64,000 nt of DNA, from assembly GCA_023105745.1 (NCBI GenBank), contig JALGQZ010000015.1:23603499-23667498 (forward strand), given 5' to 3'. A model generated the notes under the pieces. That model ran no database searches. It was given only the letters and a program-made list of their open reading frames with translations, and was not told the origin of the DNA. Position numbers and translations under genes: made by a program. The stretch is from Austropuccinia psidii (lineage: Eukaryota > Basidiomycota > Pucciniomycetes > Pucciniales > Sphaerophragmiaceae). This document shows positions 33,369 through 45,595 of this stretch, in pieces; position 1 is the first letter of the stretch, and each line of letters starts with the position of its first letter.

Positions 33369-35316
33369 TATGAGCCTTTGAAAAATGACCACATATCCAA
33401 AAAGTTCACAAAATAACTTTACAATAATAATAATTAAAAATATTATCTTAAAATAGGTAAAAATGCCATAAATAGGCATAAATTCTTGATGAACTCATAA
33501 TATAATGAATAAACATGTAAAAAATTTCACCATTAGATTCTAAATGGTAAAATTAACATATAAACTTTTTATTTCATATCTGTAAAGATAATACTTACTG
33601 TGTAATATGTGAAAATGCCATGAAAAGGCATAAATTCTTGTTTATCTCAGAAACCAACAAAACAACATGTAAAATAAGTTGCACCATTGGATTACCCATA
33701 AAAAGATTTAAATATAAAAATTTTCTATCATATCCTTAAAGTTAATACTTATGGAAATAACCTGAATATATGCACTTTTATGATCAGCACATATATTCAT
33801 GGTTTTTAGCTCATATTTCGGTGAATATACATTAAAGATACTTTAACCAAGAATAAAGTTACCAGGTAATTACTTTAAAAATACAGGTACAAGGTTTATT
33901 TGACAAGCTATAAAAAAGGTTATAAATTGTAGTGGTTTATTGAACGAAATTGTTATAGCTGTTGACCACTTTGTTGTGAAAGTGGTCCAGAATTAAAAAA
34001 AGTAGATATTCAAATTCTAATAGCTCATAAGTTAATAAGAATGTAATAGTAATCATTAGATTGAAAGAATAACCCCTTGAAATGATGGTTTGTGGCTTAA
34101 AATAGTAAATTTCAACAGAAAAGATGAGTTACAAGAAAAATCATCAAAATTAGATTTTTGATGGTGTAATGAAATGATCTTGGTGGTTTAAGAATAACAT
34201 TCCAAGCTTTCAGAAAGTGCTATCTGAATAGCTGTAGCAAGTATCACTCAAATTTTATTAATCATCAAAGCTTAAACTTAAAATTGATCATTGATAACCA
34301 ATCACTGTAATCTTCATTCAGGTTTAACAGTTGTACAAATGATAAAAGTGGTGGATACTAGCTTATTATTATTAAACTGATAAAATCCATGAATTTACTC
34401 TTCTTGCAAGACTATGATTTCAGAAAACCTAGAGTTACAGTGATAACTCTAAAAAATGGTGTAATGATGAGATAAAATGGTTTAATTATGTTTTGATAAT
34501 CACTAAGTATTAAAATACTGATCAATTCCAGTGGATACCAAAATTAAATGTCTACCAGAATCCTTCTGGACTCTAGGAGGGAGGGTTTTACTATATATAG
34601 GACTCTTTTTACCTCTATTTCCCCCTCAGATGCAACAAAAACATTAAATTTCTAAAACAAATGGTAAAAGCTTCATTCTTTTTATACAAAATCATTACTT
34701 ATTTAAACACTCAATTAAATCTTCCTTTTAGTCATGAATTTTGATGTGATTAAATCAAATTTGAATTTTTGTTGTTAAATTTCTCTATAAAGCTCTAATT
34801 CCACATAAGGATAAGAATATTTGTAATTTCTCCGATTTATTATTGTAAATACAATTTCAATAAGTTGGACTTACATTTTTTGAGTGTAACAATATTCAAA
34901 ATTATTATATCAAGTGCCAAAATTAGGTCATTTTCATCCTCTATAGTAATTTTCTCTTTATTGTTATTTTGAAGACTCTTTCTCAATATAAATAGTACTT
35001 AAAGTAATATATAGCTTTAATATTGGTAATATTATTACTATATATTCTTTTGTATTATTAAATAACAGTTTTTTACACCTTTATTCTTTGTTTTTAACGA
35101 TAATAAAGTGCCATAAATATATTAATTATTATATATCAATATAATTCATATTATTGTATTCTATTAATAAGATAAATATTTTTATGCACATAATTATAAA
35201 AATTCTTTATTATTATTAATTGTTTTGTCTTACTATTCAATTTCATAATTACATTTATAGTACAATAAGTAAAGTATTGACAATATTTACTTATTGTTTC
35301 GTAGTCAAACCTTACA
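33369..35316 (+). repeat. R3-2 5' LTR (1948 bp) with a 152-bp duplication
   Basis: Starts TATGAGCCTTTG, family TGTGAGCC with one G to A change at base 2, and ends AACCTTACA. AAATGCCAT...GGCATAAATTCTTG occurs at 33461 and again at 33613, followed in both by a CACCATT(A/G)GATT block, so a unit of about 152 bp is doubled. No gene. Confidence 0.75.
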
Positions 35317-35819
35317 TCTCAGTGCTTGGCCCTGAGGTTAACTTGAATGAACTTTTAAAAAGATTCAAATTAGGTTTATCCAATAGAATTAGGTCTATAA
35401 TCATAAAATTATATGAGAAATTTATATTTATTGATTTTAAAAGCTGTTGCGGCATTGTGAAAGAAATTGTGCTGTCTTAAACATGGGATTTCACATCTTT
35501 GAACTTCCAAGAAAGCTCTTTGAGTGACTCAAGTTTCTAAAAAAAATATTTATAACTCAAAAATAAATTTATATTGTAATTTAATTTTCACAAATAATCT
35601 TCATTCTTATTTCATTCTTTGAAAAAGAAAAATATAAAAAAAAAATAAAAAATAAAAACAAAAACAAAAGAAAAAATCATTTTTATTTCTTTTTGTTCAT
35701 TTTTTTTATTTATTCCATTCATTTAACAAGATATAAAAGCAGTTTTTATGTGGAAATTGCCATATATTACCAAAAATAACATTTCTTATAAAAGACTTTT
35801 ATTTATTTGTCTTTTTTAG
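35317..35819 (+). other. R3-2 leader
   Basis: The candidate primer site near 35323 (GCTTGGCCCTGAGG) is a decayed form of GCCTGGCCGTG. The rest is AT-rich, ending in the acceptor CTTTTTTAG at 35811-35819. No coding signal; the small open frame at 35220-35480 crosses the LTR end and is not real. Confidence 0.4.
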
Positions 35820-38160
35820 TGTTGGAAGAAAAACCAAAAGAAAACAATCAGACCACTGGTGACATATTGGTGGAAGAAGCTTGCCAAAATTCTCCAACAC
35901 CTGTTGGTAATAAAAAATGAAAGGCCAATAAATTGCTCTCTCCAGGACCCATTGTTCAGGACTCTTGAGGTGAGTGCCTCTCTTGAAATTGCCATAAAAA
36001 GATCTTTTATTGTTCTGAAATCTTTTTTTATTTCTTATTCCTTAAATTATGACTACAAGAAGAGGATCTCAATACTCCATTCAATCAGATGAAAGTGGAC
36101 TCAGAAGTAGAATCAATTTCTCATAAGGGAAAATCAAGGGCAGAATCACCAGTGGAAAAGAATCCACACAAGGAAGTGCTACATCCCAAAGGAAAGTCCC
36201 AAAAATTACTATAATATCTGGGCCAGAGTTGAAACTACATATGAGTAACTCCAACAGGTAAAAGTCACATTCAGAAGGCTCAAATAGATATATACATGGG
36301 CAAGTACAAGCAGTACTACACAGTGTACAAGGACAAGGATTGGGAAATGTTGCCACAAATCCACCAAGGAGTGATGAACTCCTGGAATATCCTGAAACGG
36401 TTTCTCAAGGAGGAGGAAATGGTGAGATACTCCAATGGATAGAATCAACTATCATCCAAACCTCAAATCAACAATACAAAGGGGTACCATGCCAAAAAGA
36501 AGGAGGAAAGCAAGGAAGAAGCCCCAGTAGCTTCTACCAGCAAGCTTCAAGTCAACCAACTTCCCCAAGAATGGAAGAAGAACAAGACAAAGAATTGGAG
36601 GAACCATATTCCCTAAGGTACAGGATTCCAAAAATCCAAAATGATGCCATGGACAATGTCTTCAAAATGGCCAAACCTTTTATGGAATTCAAGGAAAAAG
36701 AGGAAAAATGAATGAGACAACCCCATTTCCCAAAGAGATAACTTTGTCTCCTGATGTTGTAAATACTTTTACAGAAATTAAAAATAGGATTTTACCTCTT
36801 AAAGAAACTAAAAATGGTTTATTATCTTTACAATAAATAAATAATAATTTATCATCTTCAACAAAAGTTGTAAAATTAAATTTATTGTTGAAAATAATAA
36901 ACCAAAAGGTTCAATTGACAATACTCAAAAATTAATACAAGGACAACGGGAATTGTATAGATACATCAAAGATATGAAAGAAAAAATTTTTATAATCAAT
37001 TATGATGTGGGTATTGATAATATTACAGAAAAATTAAACAAATTAGGTATATGCATAGAAAGATTTGAAGAAAAGACTTCATCACACCAAAAATTACTTC
37101 TAGCCCATGTGGAAAAAGGTGATGAAGCAAGAATGAATCTGAAAGATGAATTTCAAAGTGAAATCAGGCTTATTACTGAAAAAATGGATAAAATAAATGA
37201 GGCTAACTTAAATATGCCAAAGTTATCAACACCATTTTCTCACATAGAAATTCCTGTTAAACCAAGAGAAGAAATAACAAATCCATTCATAACATACTTG
37301 AGTCATCAATACAATAACCAATTCTTAATGAAGGAAGCCCCTCAATTGAAAGAATGGCCAACATTTAAAGGAGATGGTAAATATGACCATATGTCATTTC
37401 TTAACACAATTGACATGTTGCAAAAACATTATGCTATACCAGATGAATTGATCACTGCCATATTACACTCACTATTTGAGAAACATTCAAAAACATGGTA
37501 TTATGGAATAAGGGAAACAAATGGCAAAAACACCTGGTCTTGGTTGAAACAAGAAATAGTCACCAAGTGCGCTAATGATTCCTGGAGGTAAAAAATAGAG
37601 AATGCATTTAAAAATGCCTTCTTTGACCCGGACAAGGATAAACCTTTGACTTGGTCCCTAAAACAAGTTGAAAGATTAAATGCACTGTATCCAGAAATGT
37701 CACCAAAAATGGTACACATGGAAATACTTGAGAAATTTAGAGGATAATTGGGAAATTGCCTGAGAAGCAGGTGTATAGAACCATGCTTCACAGAATATTA
37801 TATCAATTCACTAGAAGACATAGTTACAAGGACAAAAATTGGAAGAACTCGGAAAAAATTGGACATTAAAAGTTGAGACAAACCATTTATAAAGAAAGAT
37901 AAACTAAGATAACCTTTCAAGCCCAATACATCCAACAGTAATGAGCAAAGAAAGTTCCACAAATGTGGAGGTATTGAACAATTAGCCAATAATCGCCTTA
38001 AAAAAGCAAAAATCAATGAAATTGTGGAAACAGGAGACCACAATTACAAAGAAGGCAAATCTGACTCTGAAAAGGACACTGAAGAATCAGAAACTTCTAA
38101 AAGTGATCAAATTAATATAATTAATGCACAAGTTAATAATATTGATTTAATATATGAAGT
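35820..38160 (+). pseudogene. gag: R3-2 gag with upstream exon, candidate intron and frame a/b overlap
   Basis: The upstream exon starts at 35820 as TG TTG GAA GAA after TTTTTTAG. A donor GTGAGT is at 35970 and an acceptor ACTACAAG at 36059; a frame-b ATG (36049) lies inside this 90-bp intron. Frame a is open just after it and again at 36340-36711, ending YRIPKIQNDAMDNVFKMA...EKEEK. Its TGA (36709-36711) overlaps an ATG (36708-36710) that opens the next segment. The gag core is at 36953-37591 (EWPTFKGDGKYDHMSFLNTID). The C-terminal part continues past stops to a knuckle remnant FHKCGGIEQLANNR near 37952 that has lost two metal ligands. Confidence 0.75.
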
Positions 38161-38680
38161 ACTGAATATCAATTAAAACTTACCACCAGTTGGAACATCT
38201 GACACAAGCCTGACAAGCATACAAGATTCTAAATTGTATAGAACCAAACCATCAGAAGGAACGGGATATAAAGCTGGAAAATCAAGTATAAGTATTGTCA
38301 TGGTGGAAAACCCAGAGGCAAAAGTGAGCTTAGATACAGGAGCATATTGTACCTATGTTGGTAACAGTTATTTGAAAACAATTGTACCAGATTGGGAAGG
38401 AAAACTTATACCAATACAAGGAGTCAAATTTAGTAGTGCAAGTGAAGGAATGAAGCCCCTTGGAATGATTGACTTCACACTCATTTTTCCTCATCCTTCA
38501 CAATGTATCAAATTGAAAGTAGAATCTTTTTATGGCATAGATATCTCTAACCAAAGATATAGATATTTTACCATAGGAGACAACAAAAGACAAAAATTTG
38601 GGTTCTTAAATAACAAAAAACAAATTACAGTTATTAAGAATGAAAAAAGAAAGCCAGAAAAGGATTTTTTTCATAACTGA
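38161..38680 (+). CDS. R3-2 retropepsin-like protease region
   Basis: Open from before 38234 to 38680 (148 codons from the first ATG). The catalytic motif LDTGAYCTYV is at about 38329-38358, the Asp and Gly of retropepsins. A later segment, FYGIDISNQRYRYFTIGDNK, aligns with YGIDIYNSKNRQITIGTNK of R2, marking the protease C-terminus. The catalytic residues are intact, but neighbouring domains carry stops, so it is a fragment of a dead polyprotein. Confidence 0.75.
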
Positions 38681-39540
38681 ACAGCTTAAAGAGGCAGAAT
38701 TCAATCAATAATTAACAGAAAAAATGAAAGAAAAATTTATTGGCCTCTTTTTGAAATATAAAAATGCCTTTTTGACTGACAAAGAACCACTAGGTTCCAT
38801 AATTGGACATGAGGTAGACATAATCCTTAATGTGGAAAAACCTCATTTACATTTATTAAGAAGGACAGCTTACCCTGCTAGCCCAAGAGCTAGAGAATCT
38901 TTAGAGGTACACATTAAAGAATTAATGGACCTTGGAGTATTAAGGAAAGTAGGACATATTGAACAGGTAGAGGTCACTACACCTGTCATTATAACTTGGC
39001 ATAATGGAAAATCAAGGATGGTAGGGGACTTTAGAGCTCTAAACAACTATACTATGCCTGACAGATATCCAATACCCAGAATCCTTGAGACATTAACAAA
39101 ATTATCACAGGCTAAGTTCATCACAGCCTGGATGCTCTAAAGGATTTTCATCAGAATGTCTTAACAGGCAATGCCAAAATACTACTGAGGATAATAGTCT
39201 ACTGTGGAATTTTTGAATATCTGAGAATGCCATTTGGTATAAAAAATGCACCTTCCCAATATCAAAGAATGATGAATACCATATTTCTTGAAGAATTTTC
39301 AGAAGGATGGGTGATTATCTATATTGATGATCTCATAGCCTGCTCAGAAACTTGGGATAGTCACTTAACACGACTAGAAAGATTCTTGCAAAAGATATTA
39401 CAATTAAATATGAAAATCTCCTTGAAAAAGTGTCATTTTGCATACAGTGAACTGAAAGCACTAGGACATGTTGTCTCTGGACTAAGTTTGGGCATAGATA
39501 AGAGCAAATTAGCAGGTACCACAGGAAGAGCACCCTAAAG
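38681..39540 (+). pseudogene. pol: R3-2 reverse transcriptase
   Basis: 38724-39140 and 39227-39538 are joined across a small frameshift near 39140. Motifs: [27 protein letters not shown] cut to its core DFRALNNY (about 39030), [16 protein letters not shown] (39227), and YIDDL near 39322. The thumb continues to GHVVSGLSLGID and stops at 39538, where RNase H and the linker are deleted and integrase follows after about 30 bp. Confidence 0.85.
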
Positions 39541-40993
39541 AAGGTGCCATATCTTATGCCAACTTCTAATGAAAGACTGTAAAGACGTATTACTTTCATC
39601 AAAACTAGATGAAATCTGGAATAGAACTCAACATACATGTGTTATGGCTTTAACATATAGAGCTCTGATAAACACTTTACTACATGAATTTCATGATAGT
39701 GTTGCAGCTGGACATCTCGCAAAAGACAGAACACTACAGAGGGTAAAAACCTGCTCTTGGTGGCCAAATTGGAGGAAATATGTTGCAGAATACTTCCAAG
39801 CCTGTAACAGATGCTGGAAAGAGAACAGAGCCACAGGAAAGAAATTTGGAGTTATGATCCAACTCAAAGAAACCAAATCCCCTTGGGAAATAGTTCACAT
39901 GTATTCGGTAACAGCCTTACCTCCAGGAGGAGACAGAATTTACAATGCATGCCTAGTATTAATTGACAGATACAGCAAAAATCCAATGTTCTTACCATTT
40001 CACAAGGATGATACATCTATGGACACAGCCATAATAATATGGAATAAAGTTATCAGCCACACAGGCTCATTCCAAAATATCATAAGTGATAGAGACCCAA
40101 AACTCACTTCAGCATTATGGCCAAACCGCCATAGTCAGTTTGGAACAAAATTATCATTCTCAACAGCTTACCACCCCCAAAATAATGGTCTAGCAGTAAG
40201 AATGATACAGACCTTAGAAGACATGATCAGGAGATTCCCTGCTTATGGACTATAATTCAAAGATTCTTATGGTTTTACCCATTAGTGGTGTACATTAACA
40301 CCAGCCCTTGAACTAGTCATAAAACATCAATCCATTCTTCAATTGGAAAAACACCAGAAATGCTACAAAAAGGCTGGAATCCAAGACTTCCTTATTATAA
40401 CCTCAAAAAGGACTTATTATCTATACACCCAACAGCAAGTAGTTTGAAGTTAATTCTTGACAAAGCAAGACACCATGCAAACAGATATATGCAAGATTAT
40501 TTCAAATATGCAACAGAAAGATGGTGTAAAAGCCATAAAACACCTGAATTCAAAATAGGAGACTTGGTCTTAGTGTCAACCCTACCTTTCAATAATATGA
40601 AAGGCCAAAATAAATTGAAAGATTCCTTTGCAGGACCATTTATGATAAAATCACTACACAGACCTAATTCTGTGCAACTAGAGCTCACAGGTAACTTAAT
40701 GGACAAACACCCAGCTTTCCCTGTAATTCTGATGAAACCGTACAGCTCAAGTGAAAAAGACTTATTTCCATTCAGAAATAAACCCCCAATTGAAATTCCC
40801 CCTTCAGAGGAAGGAGAAGAAAATAAGATTGTGAAAGTCCTTAAAGAAAGAAGGACAAGAAAAAAAAAGAAAGGGAATAACTTGTAAGGTATAAAAACCA
40901 AACTCAAGAAGATGAATGGATACTTGAGAAAGATATAACAAATTCTGACAAACTATTAAGAAGGTTCAGAAATGAGAGAAAACCTAAAGAATA
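39541..40993 (+). pseudogene. pol: R3-2 integrase with damaged catalytic triad
   Basis: Zinc finger HEFHDSVAAGH...CNRCWKEN (about 39687-39825). In the core the first Asp is lost (HMYS where relatives have NMDW, about 39898), the second remains (SDRDPK, about 40087), and the Glu is lost (LAVRMIQTLE where relatives have LAERMIQT, about 40190). The C-terminal part 40360-40887 has the GPF...KHPAFPV segment and runs on with frameshifts to 40993. It could not catalyse integration. Confidence 0.85.
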
Positions 40994-41112
40994 GAAAATT
41001 GAGCATTATGGAGCTTCAAGATTAACAAAGTCTATTTAAGAGGTAGGATAGTAGATGATACCCTAATTAACAATATCAGATTATGGTACAATTTTTTTTT
41101 GGTGGTAGGGAA

Positions 41113-41360
41113 TGTGAGTCTTTGAGGTATGACACATATCTAAAAATGTCACAAGAAAAAACTTTATAATAATTATACTCTTAATAATTATTTTAAAACC
41201 AGTGAAAATGCCATAAATAAGCATAGACTTTGAACTCACTCAGAATCTAATGAGTAAGGTTTTGAAATGAATTACACCATTAGATATCTCATGGTAAAAT
41301 ACACTTATATCTCATTTTTATGGAATACCTGTAAAGGAAATAATTATTGATTCAAATTAT
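41113..41360 (+). repeat. R3-2 3' LTR, first 250 bp only
   Basis: TGTGAGTCTTTGAGGTATGAC follows the purine tract. It aligns with the 5' LTR through the AAATGCCATAAATA and CACCATTAGAT blocks, with one copy of the unit that is doubled in the 5' LTR. The similarity ends near 41355, where CH-1 begins. 40994-41112 is 3' untranslated sequence. Confidence 0.7.
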
Positions 41361-41394
41361 TTCAATTATAATTTATTGCAAAGCAGTTTGTTCA

Positions 41395-44300
41395 CAAGTA
41401 TTCTTTGACCATGTCAGAACTCCCAGACAAGATTCCCCTTATTATTCTTGACTCCTCAGAGTCTCCTTCTCTATTTGTGACTCACCATACTAAATATATG
41501 GTTGAGCTCCCTTCTTTCCCAAGCTTTTAATGGGACTTTTAGTCATTGATACTCCAAAGGGAGAAGATCTCATATTGGGCTTTGACTTTCTCAATCATTT
41601 CAATTGATTTATTGATTGGAGGCAAGGGCTGATCACCTTTAATGCTGATCATAAGGACTATCATGATCCTTCAAAATCTTTCAGTAATGACTTTTCTTCT
41701 TCCCAATCATGTGCAGCTCTGGTTGGTGATTCTAGAACACCATCATTTCCATCTTCTGTCAATATTCCTTCCCTTAATTCCCATCAGTCATTACTATAAT
41801 CTAGAGATGAAGTCTTCAAAGAGATTCAAGACTTTTGAGACTATATTTCTGTATCTTCACTTCATCTCTTATTTGGGAATATGGACCTTCCTCCTTCATC
41901 TTATCATGACCCCCTGGAGGAGTTGTGGGATGAAGAGGAAGAGCCAGAAGAGATATAAACTGTGATGAAGGTTGTCCCTTCTGTTTATCACCAGTACTTG
42001 GATGTATGCTCCAAGGTGAAAGCAGAGAAACTTCCTCCTCACCGCACCTGTGATCATCATATTGAGCTGGAGGGGTCTCCACCTCAAGTTGTGGTGATGT
42101 ACTTTTTATCAAACCAAGAGTCAGATACACTCAGGGCGTACATTTCAGAGAATGTACAGAAAGGTTTCATCCGGCCAAGCTCCTCTTCAACAGGAGAACC
42201 TGTCCTTTTTGTTAAAAAGAAAGATGATGGCCTCTGTTTGTGTGTTGATTACTGCAAACTCAATGCTGTTACGAGGAAGAACAAGTATCTTGTTCCTACT
42301 ATGAATCAGCTGCTTACTGTTTTCAATGGTTCTTCTACCTTCTCCAAGATTGATTTGCGTGGTGCATGTAACCTGCTCAGAATCAAGGAAGGTGATGAAC
42401 ATTTGACATGTTTTAGAGCTTAATATGGCAGCTATGAGTATTTGGGCTCACCAATGCTCCTGCCTTGTTTCAAAACCTTGTCAATTATATTTTTTCTGGT
42501 CTTCTTGATATTTATGTTGTAGTTTATTTGGATGACATTCTGGTCTTTTCCAAATCTGCAGAAGAACATATCACTCATGTGTCCACTCTTTCCAGACTCG
42601 GAGCCAATAAGCTCTTTTCTAAGGCCTCCAAGTGCCTGTTTCATGTTTCTAGTGTCGAGTATTTGGGTTACGTTGTTTCTTCTGAAGGCCTCAAGATGGA
42701 CCAAGAAAAAGTCCAGCAAATTTTCAATTGACCACCTCCAAGAAACCTCAAGGCTCTTCAATCATTCCTTGGCTTTGCCAATTTTTACCGCCATTTCATT
42801 AAAAACTATTCAAAGAGAATTGGTTCACTCACAAGTTTCCTCAAGAAAGATTCCCATTTTCCCCTCAATGAGGAAGCTCTTAGGCAGTTTCATCAACTAA
42901 AAGAGGCATTCACCATTTCTCCAATCCTTTCTCACTTCAATTCTTCTCTACCCACCATTGTAGTTTATGCCTTGGATGCTGTACTGAGTCAGATTTCTGA
43001 CTCAGGAAAACATCCCATTGCATTTGATAGCCACAAACTTCTCCCACCTGAGCTCAATTATGAGATTCATGACAAGGAACTCCTTGGCATAGTCTGGGCT
43101 CTCAAGCGCTGGAGAGCGTTTCTCCTTTCTCTTTCTTCCTCTTTTGAATTTCTCACCAATCATTTATCACTTCAATATTTTATGTCATCAAAGATTCTCA
43201 CTTTCTGTCAAGCGCACTGGGCTGAATTTCTCTCTGAATTCCATTTTTCTATCACCTACCGCCCTGGCCGTTTGGCTACCCTTCCAGATGCACTGTCACG
43301 CCGGGACAACGTTTACCCAGAGAGGGGGGAAGATTTCATCAGCAAGAATCCAATGAATTATCAAAAAAAATCAAGCAAGATGAAATTCAAGCCTCAAAAT
43401 TCTTTGCAGTCAAGGTGGAAGAATTTTCAAATTTGATTGAATCAATTCAAAAGGCATTATGGAAAGACTCTCAATATAGAAGTATCCTTCAAGATTTGGG
43501 TAAAGGTAAATCTGTCCAAGATTATTCTCTTGATTCCTCTTCCCAACGTCTCCTGTTCAAAGATTGGGTGGTGGTCCCAAATGACCCCACAATTCACCTC
43601 AGCATACTTCAAAAAAGGCATGACTCTCCTCTAGCTGGACATCCTGGCCAAGAGAAGACTCTCAAACTTGTCAAGCGGGATTTTCACTGGCCTGGCATGA
43701 CTCAATTTATCAAGGATTATGTATCATCCTGTCAACAGTGTTCAAGAAACAAAAATATTCACCACAAGAAACTTGGACTCCTCAAACCTCTTCCAAAATG
43801 GTCCTTGGATTTGTCTTTCAATTGATTTCATCACTCAATTGCCACTGTCCAATTCCTTTGACTCAATCCTTGTCATAGTGGACAGATTCTCAAAAATGGC
43901 TATTTTCATTTGAACAATGTCTTCAATAACTTCATTAGATTTGGCCCAGTTATTCATCAAGAATATTTTCTCAAAGCATGGACTTCCTTCAAGCATTGTT
44001 AGTGATAGAGGTTCTCTTTTTGTTTCTTCCTTTTGGACGAAGCTTTGCCAGAAGCTCAAGATTTCAAGAGATCTGTCAACTGCTTACCATCCAGAAACTG
44101 ATGGACAGACAGAGAGGGTAAATCAGATACTAGAACAGTACCTTTGGATGTATGTCAGTTATCATCAAGATTATTGGAACACCTGTCTCCCTCTGGCTGA
44201 ATTTGCCTACAATAACTCTGACCACTCTTCAACAAAACAATCACCATATTTCACTGGTTATGGAAGAGATCAACATTTTGACTCAGTTCAAATTACTCAA

Positions 44301-44865
44301 GATACTCCTGCTGGAAAGGTCTCAACAAAAATGCAATCAGTACAGCAAGATGTCAAGAGAGAACTTGAAGTTGCCATAAACAGCTTCAAGAGGTATGCAG
44401 ATAAAATAAGAGCAAGTCCACCTGTTTTCAATCCTGGTGAGATGGTATGGCTTTCTTCCAAGAACATCAAATCAACTAGACCCACCAAAAAGCTGTCTGC
44501 AAGATGGTTGGGTCCTTTTCCAATCTTGAAGAAGGTCAGCACTCATTCCTACCACCTCAAGCTCCCATCTCAAAGGAAGTCCATCCACCCAGTCTTCAAT
44601 ATTTCACTCTTAGAACCAGTCAAGACATCAACAATCCCAAATAGGCATCAAGAGCCTCCTCCTTGAATAATCATTGAAGAAGAAGAGGAATGAGAAGTCT
44701 CTTAAATACTGGACTCAAAGCTTAAGAGAGGAAAATTATGGTATTTGGTGGAATGCAAAGGTTTCAGTCAAGACTCAGAAAGATACACTTGGGAACCAAT
44801 TGAAAACCTCAAGAATTGTCCTGAACTGGTAAAGGATTTTCATATGCACCTTGAGGGGTATTCTA
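41395..44865 (+). pseudogene. pol: CH-1 pol: protease end, RT, RNase H, integrase, chromodomain
   Basis: RT is at 41962-42830, with YLDD near 42525-42536 and SFLGFANFYRHFI near 42765. RNase H follows with HPIAFDSHKL and DKELLGIVWALKRWR; its first Asp looks lost (VVYALDAVLSQ). Integrase: finger HDSPLAGH...CQQC (43620-43740); core IDF (43825), SDRG (44003), TERV (44110), so D,D-E is kept; then GPFPILKKV and HPVFNISLLEP. The chromodomain (about 44715-44850, YLVECKGFSQDSERYTWEP) has Cys where the aromatic-cage Trp of VEWKG is expected. At least six stops or frameshifts, at 42423, 42731, near 42960, 43825, 43913 and 44666. Confidence 0.88.
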
Positions 44866-45595
44866 CTCTTTTCTGTTGTAAGTATCACCTTGGCCACTCT
44901 GCCAGCACTCTGAAAATTTTGGACACAGATCTTTGGCCTGGATTTCAACATCAATTCCAAAATTATGGCCATTTTTTACTTGGGCAAATGGACCATTCAT
45001 TTTTTCATTTCACTTCCAAGTCTTTCCAATTCCAAGTCAGTCTTTCAATAAATTCATTTTCTTTTATGGCACTGGCAGGAGTGGTAATTACCAAAGGTAC
45101 ATTCCTCTCCTAGTGTGCACTTCCCTGCGGGGTCTTCAATTTGTCAAAACATCACCTTGGCCACTTTGTGAGCACCTGGCATCAAATTTCTCTTTCCAGG
45201 TCCTTGGCCAATTTCAAAATCAGTTATCAACCTCTGTGATGAAGATTGGAACCTCCTCAAGATTCATTTCTCTTTTATTTTTTATTTTTTTCTTTTCTTA
45301 CTTTCATTTTAATTGTTTTATTTTTTATTTTATTTTCATCTTAAATTTTCTCTTATAATTTCAATTTTCATGTCAAGATTATCATTCATTTTATTCATCA
45401 TCAAATCTTGAAGCCAATGTAAAAATAAGATCAAGCAAGTCCCACACCATATGCCGACATTTTAATACCAGTATCAAATTTATTTTTATTAAAAGAACTC
45501 CTCATTATTCCTCTCTAAAAACTCTTTCCTATAGCCTCAACAGGCTTCAACTTGTATTGGTGCTCAGGAGCTTACCATTTCAAGGTGGGGGGTAC
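44866..45595 (+). other. CH-1 3' untranslated region with a 267-bp direct duplication
   Basis: TCACCTTGGCCACT begins at 44885 and again at 45152, followed by similar sequence. The same duplication is in CH-2. A T-rich stretch runs 45270-45360. The purine tract sits before 45596. No gene. Confidence 0.6.

Larger units (their letters stand above)
33369..41360 (+). mobile_element. R3 Gypsy element (R3-2), 5' LTR to partial 3' LTR
   Basis: Order: 5' LTR, leader, gag with frames a and b, protease, RT, (RNase H deleted), integrase, purine tract GGTGGTAGGGAA, 3' LTR cut by the CH-1 insertion. The left target-site half should be GATAC (33364-33368). Confidence 0.85.

Noticed and set aside
33369..33380. 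G to A changes (TATGAGCC, Cys to Tyr in the knuckle at 12083) as proof of repeat-induced point mutation
   Set aside because: A few changes do not show a context bias; it needs dinucleotide counts over aligned copies.
35220..35480. 86-codon frame at the LTR/leader border
   Set aside because: It crosses the 5' LTR end at 35316 into the primer site, so it cannot be a gene of the element.
36081..36448. Minus-strand hydrophobic frames that look like membrane proteins
   Set aside because: Antisense of R3-2 gag; T-rich antisense gives Leu/Phe/Val by composition.
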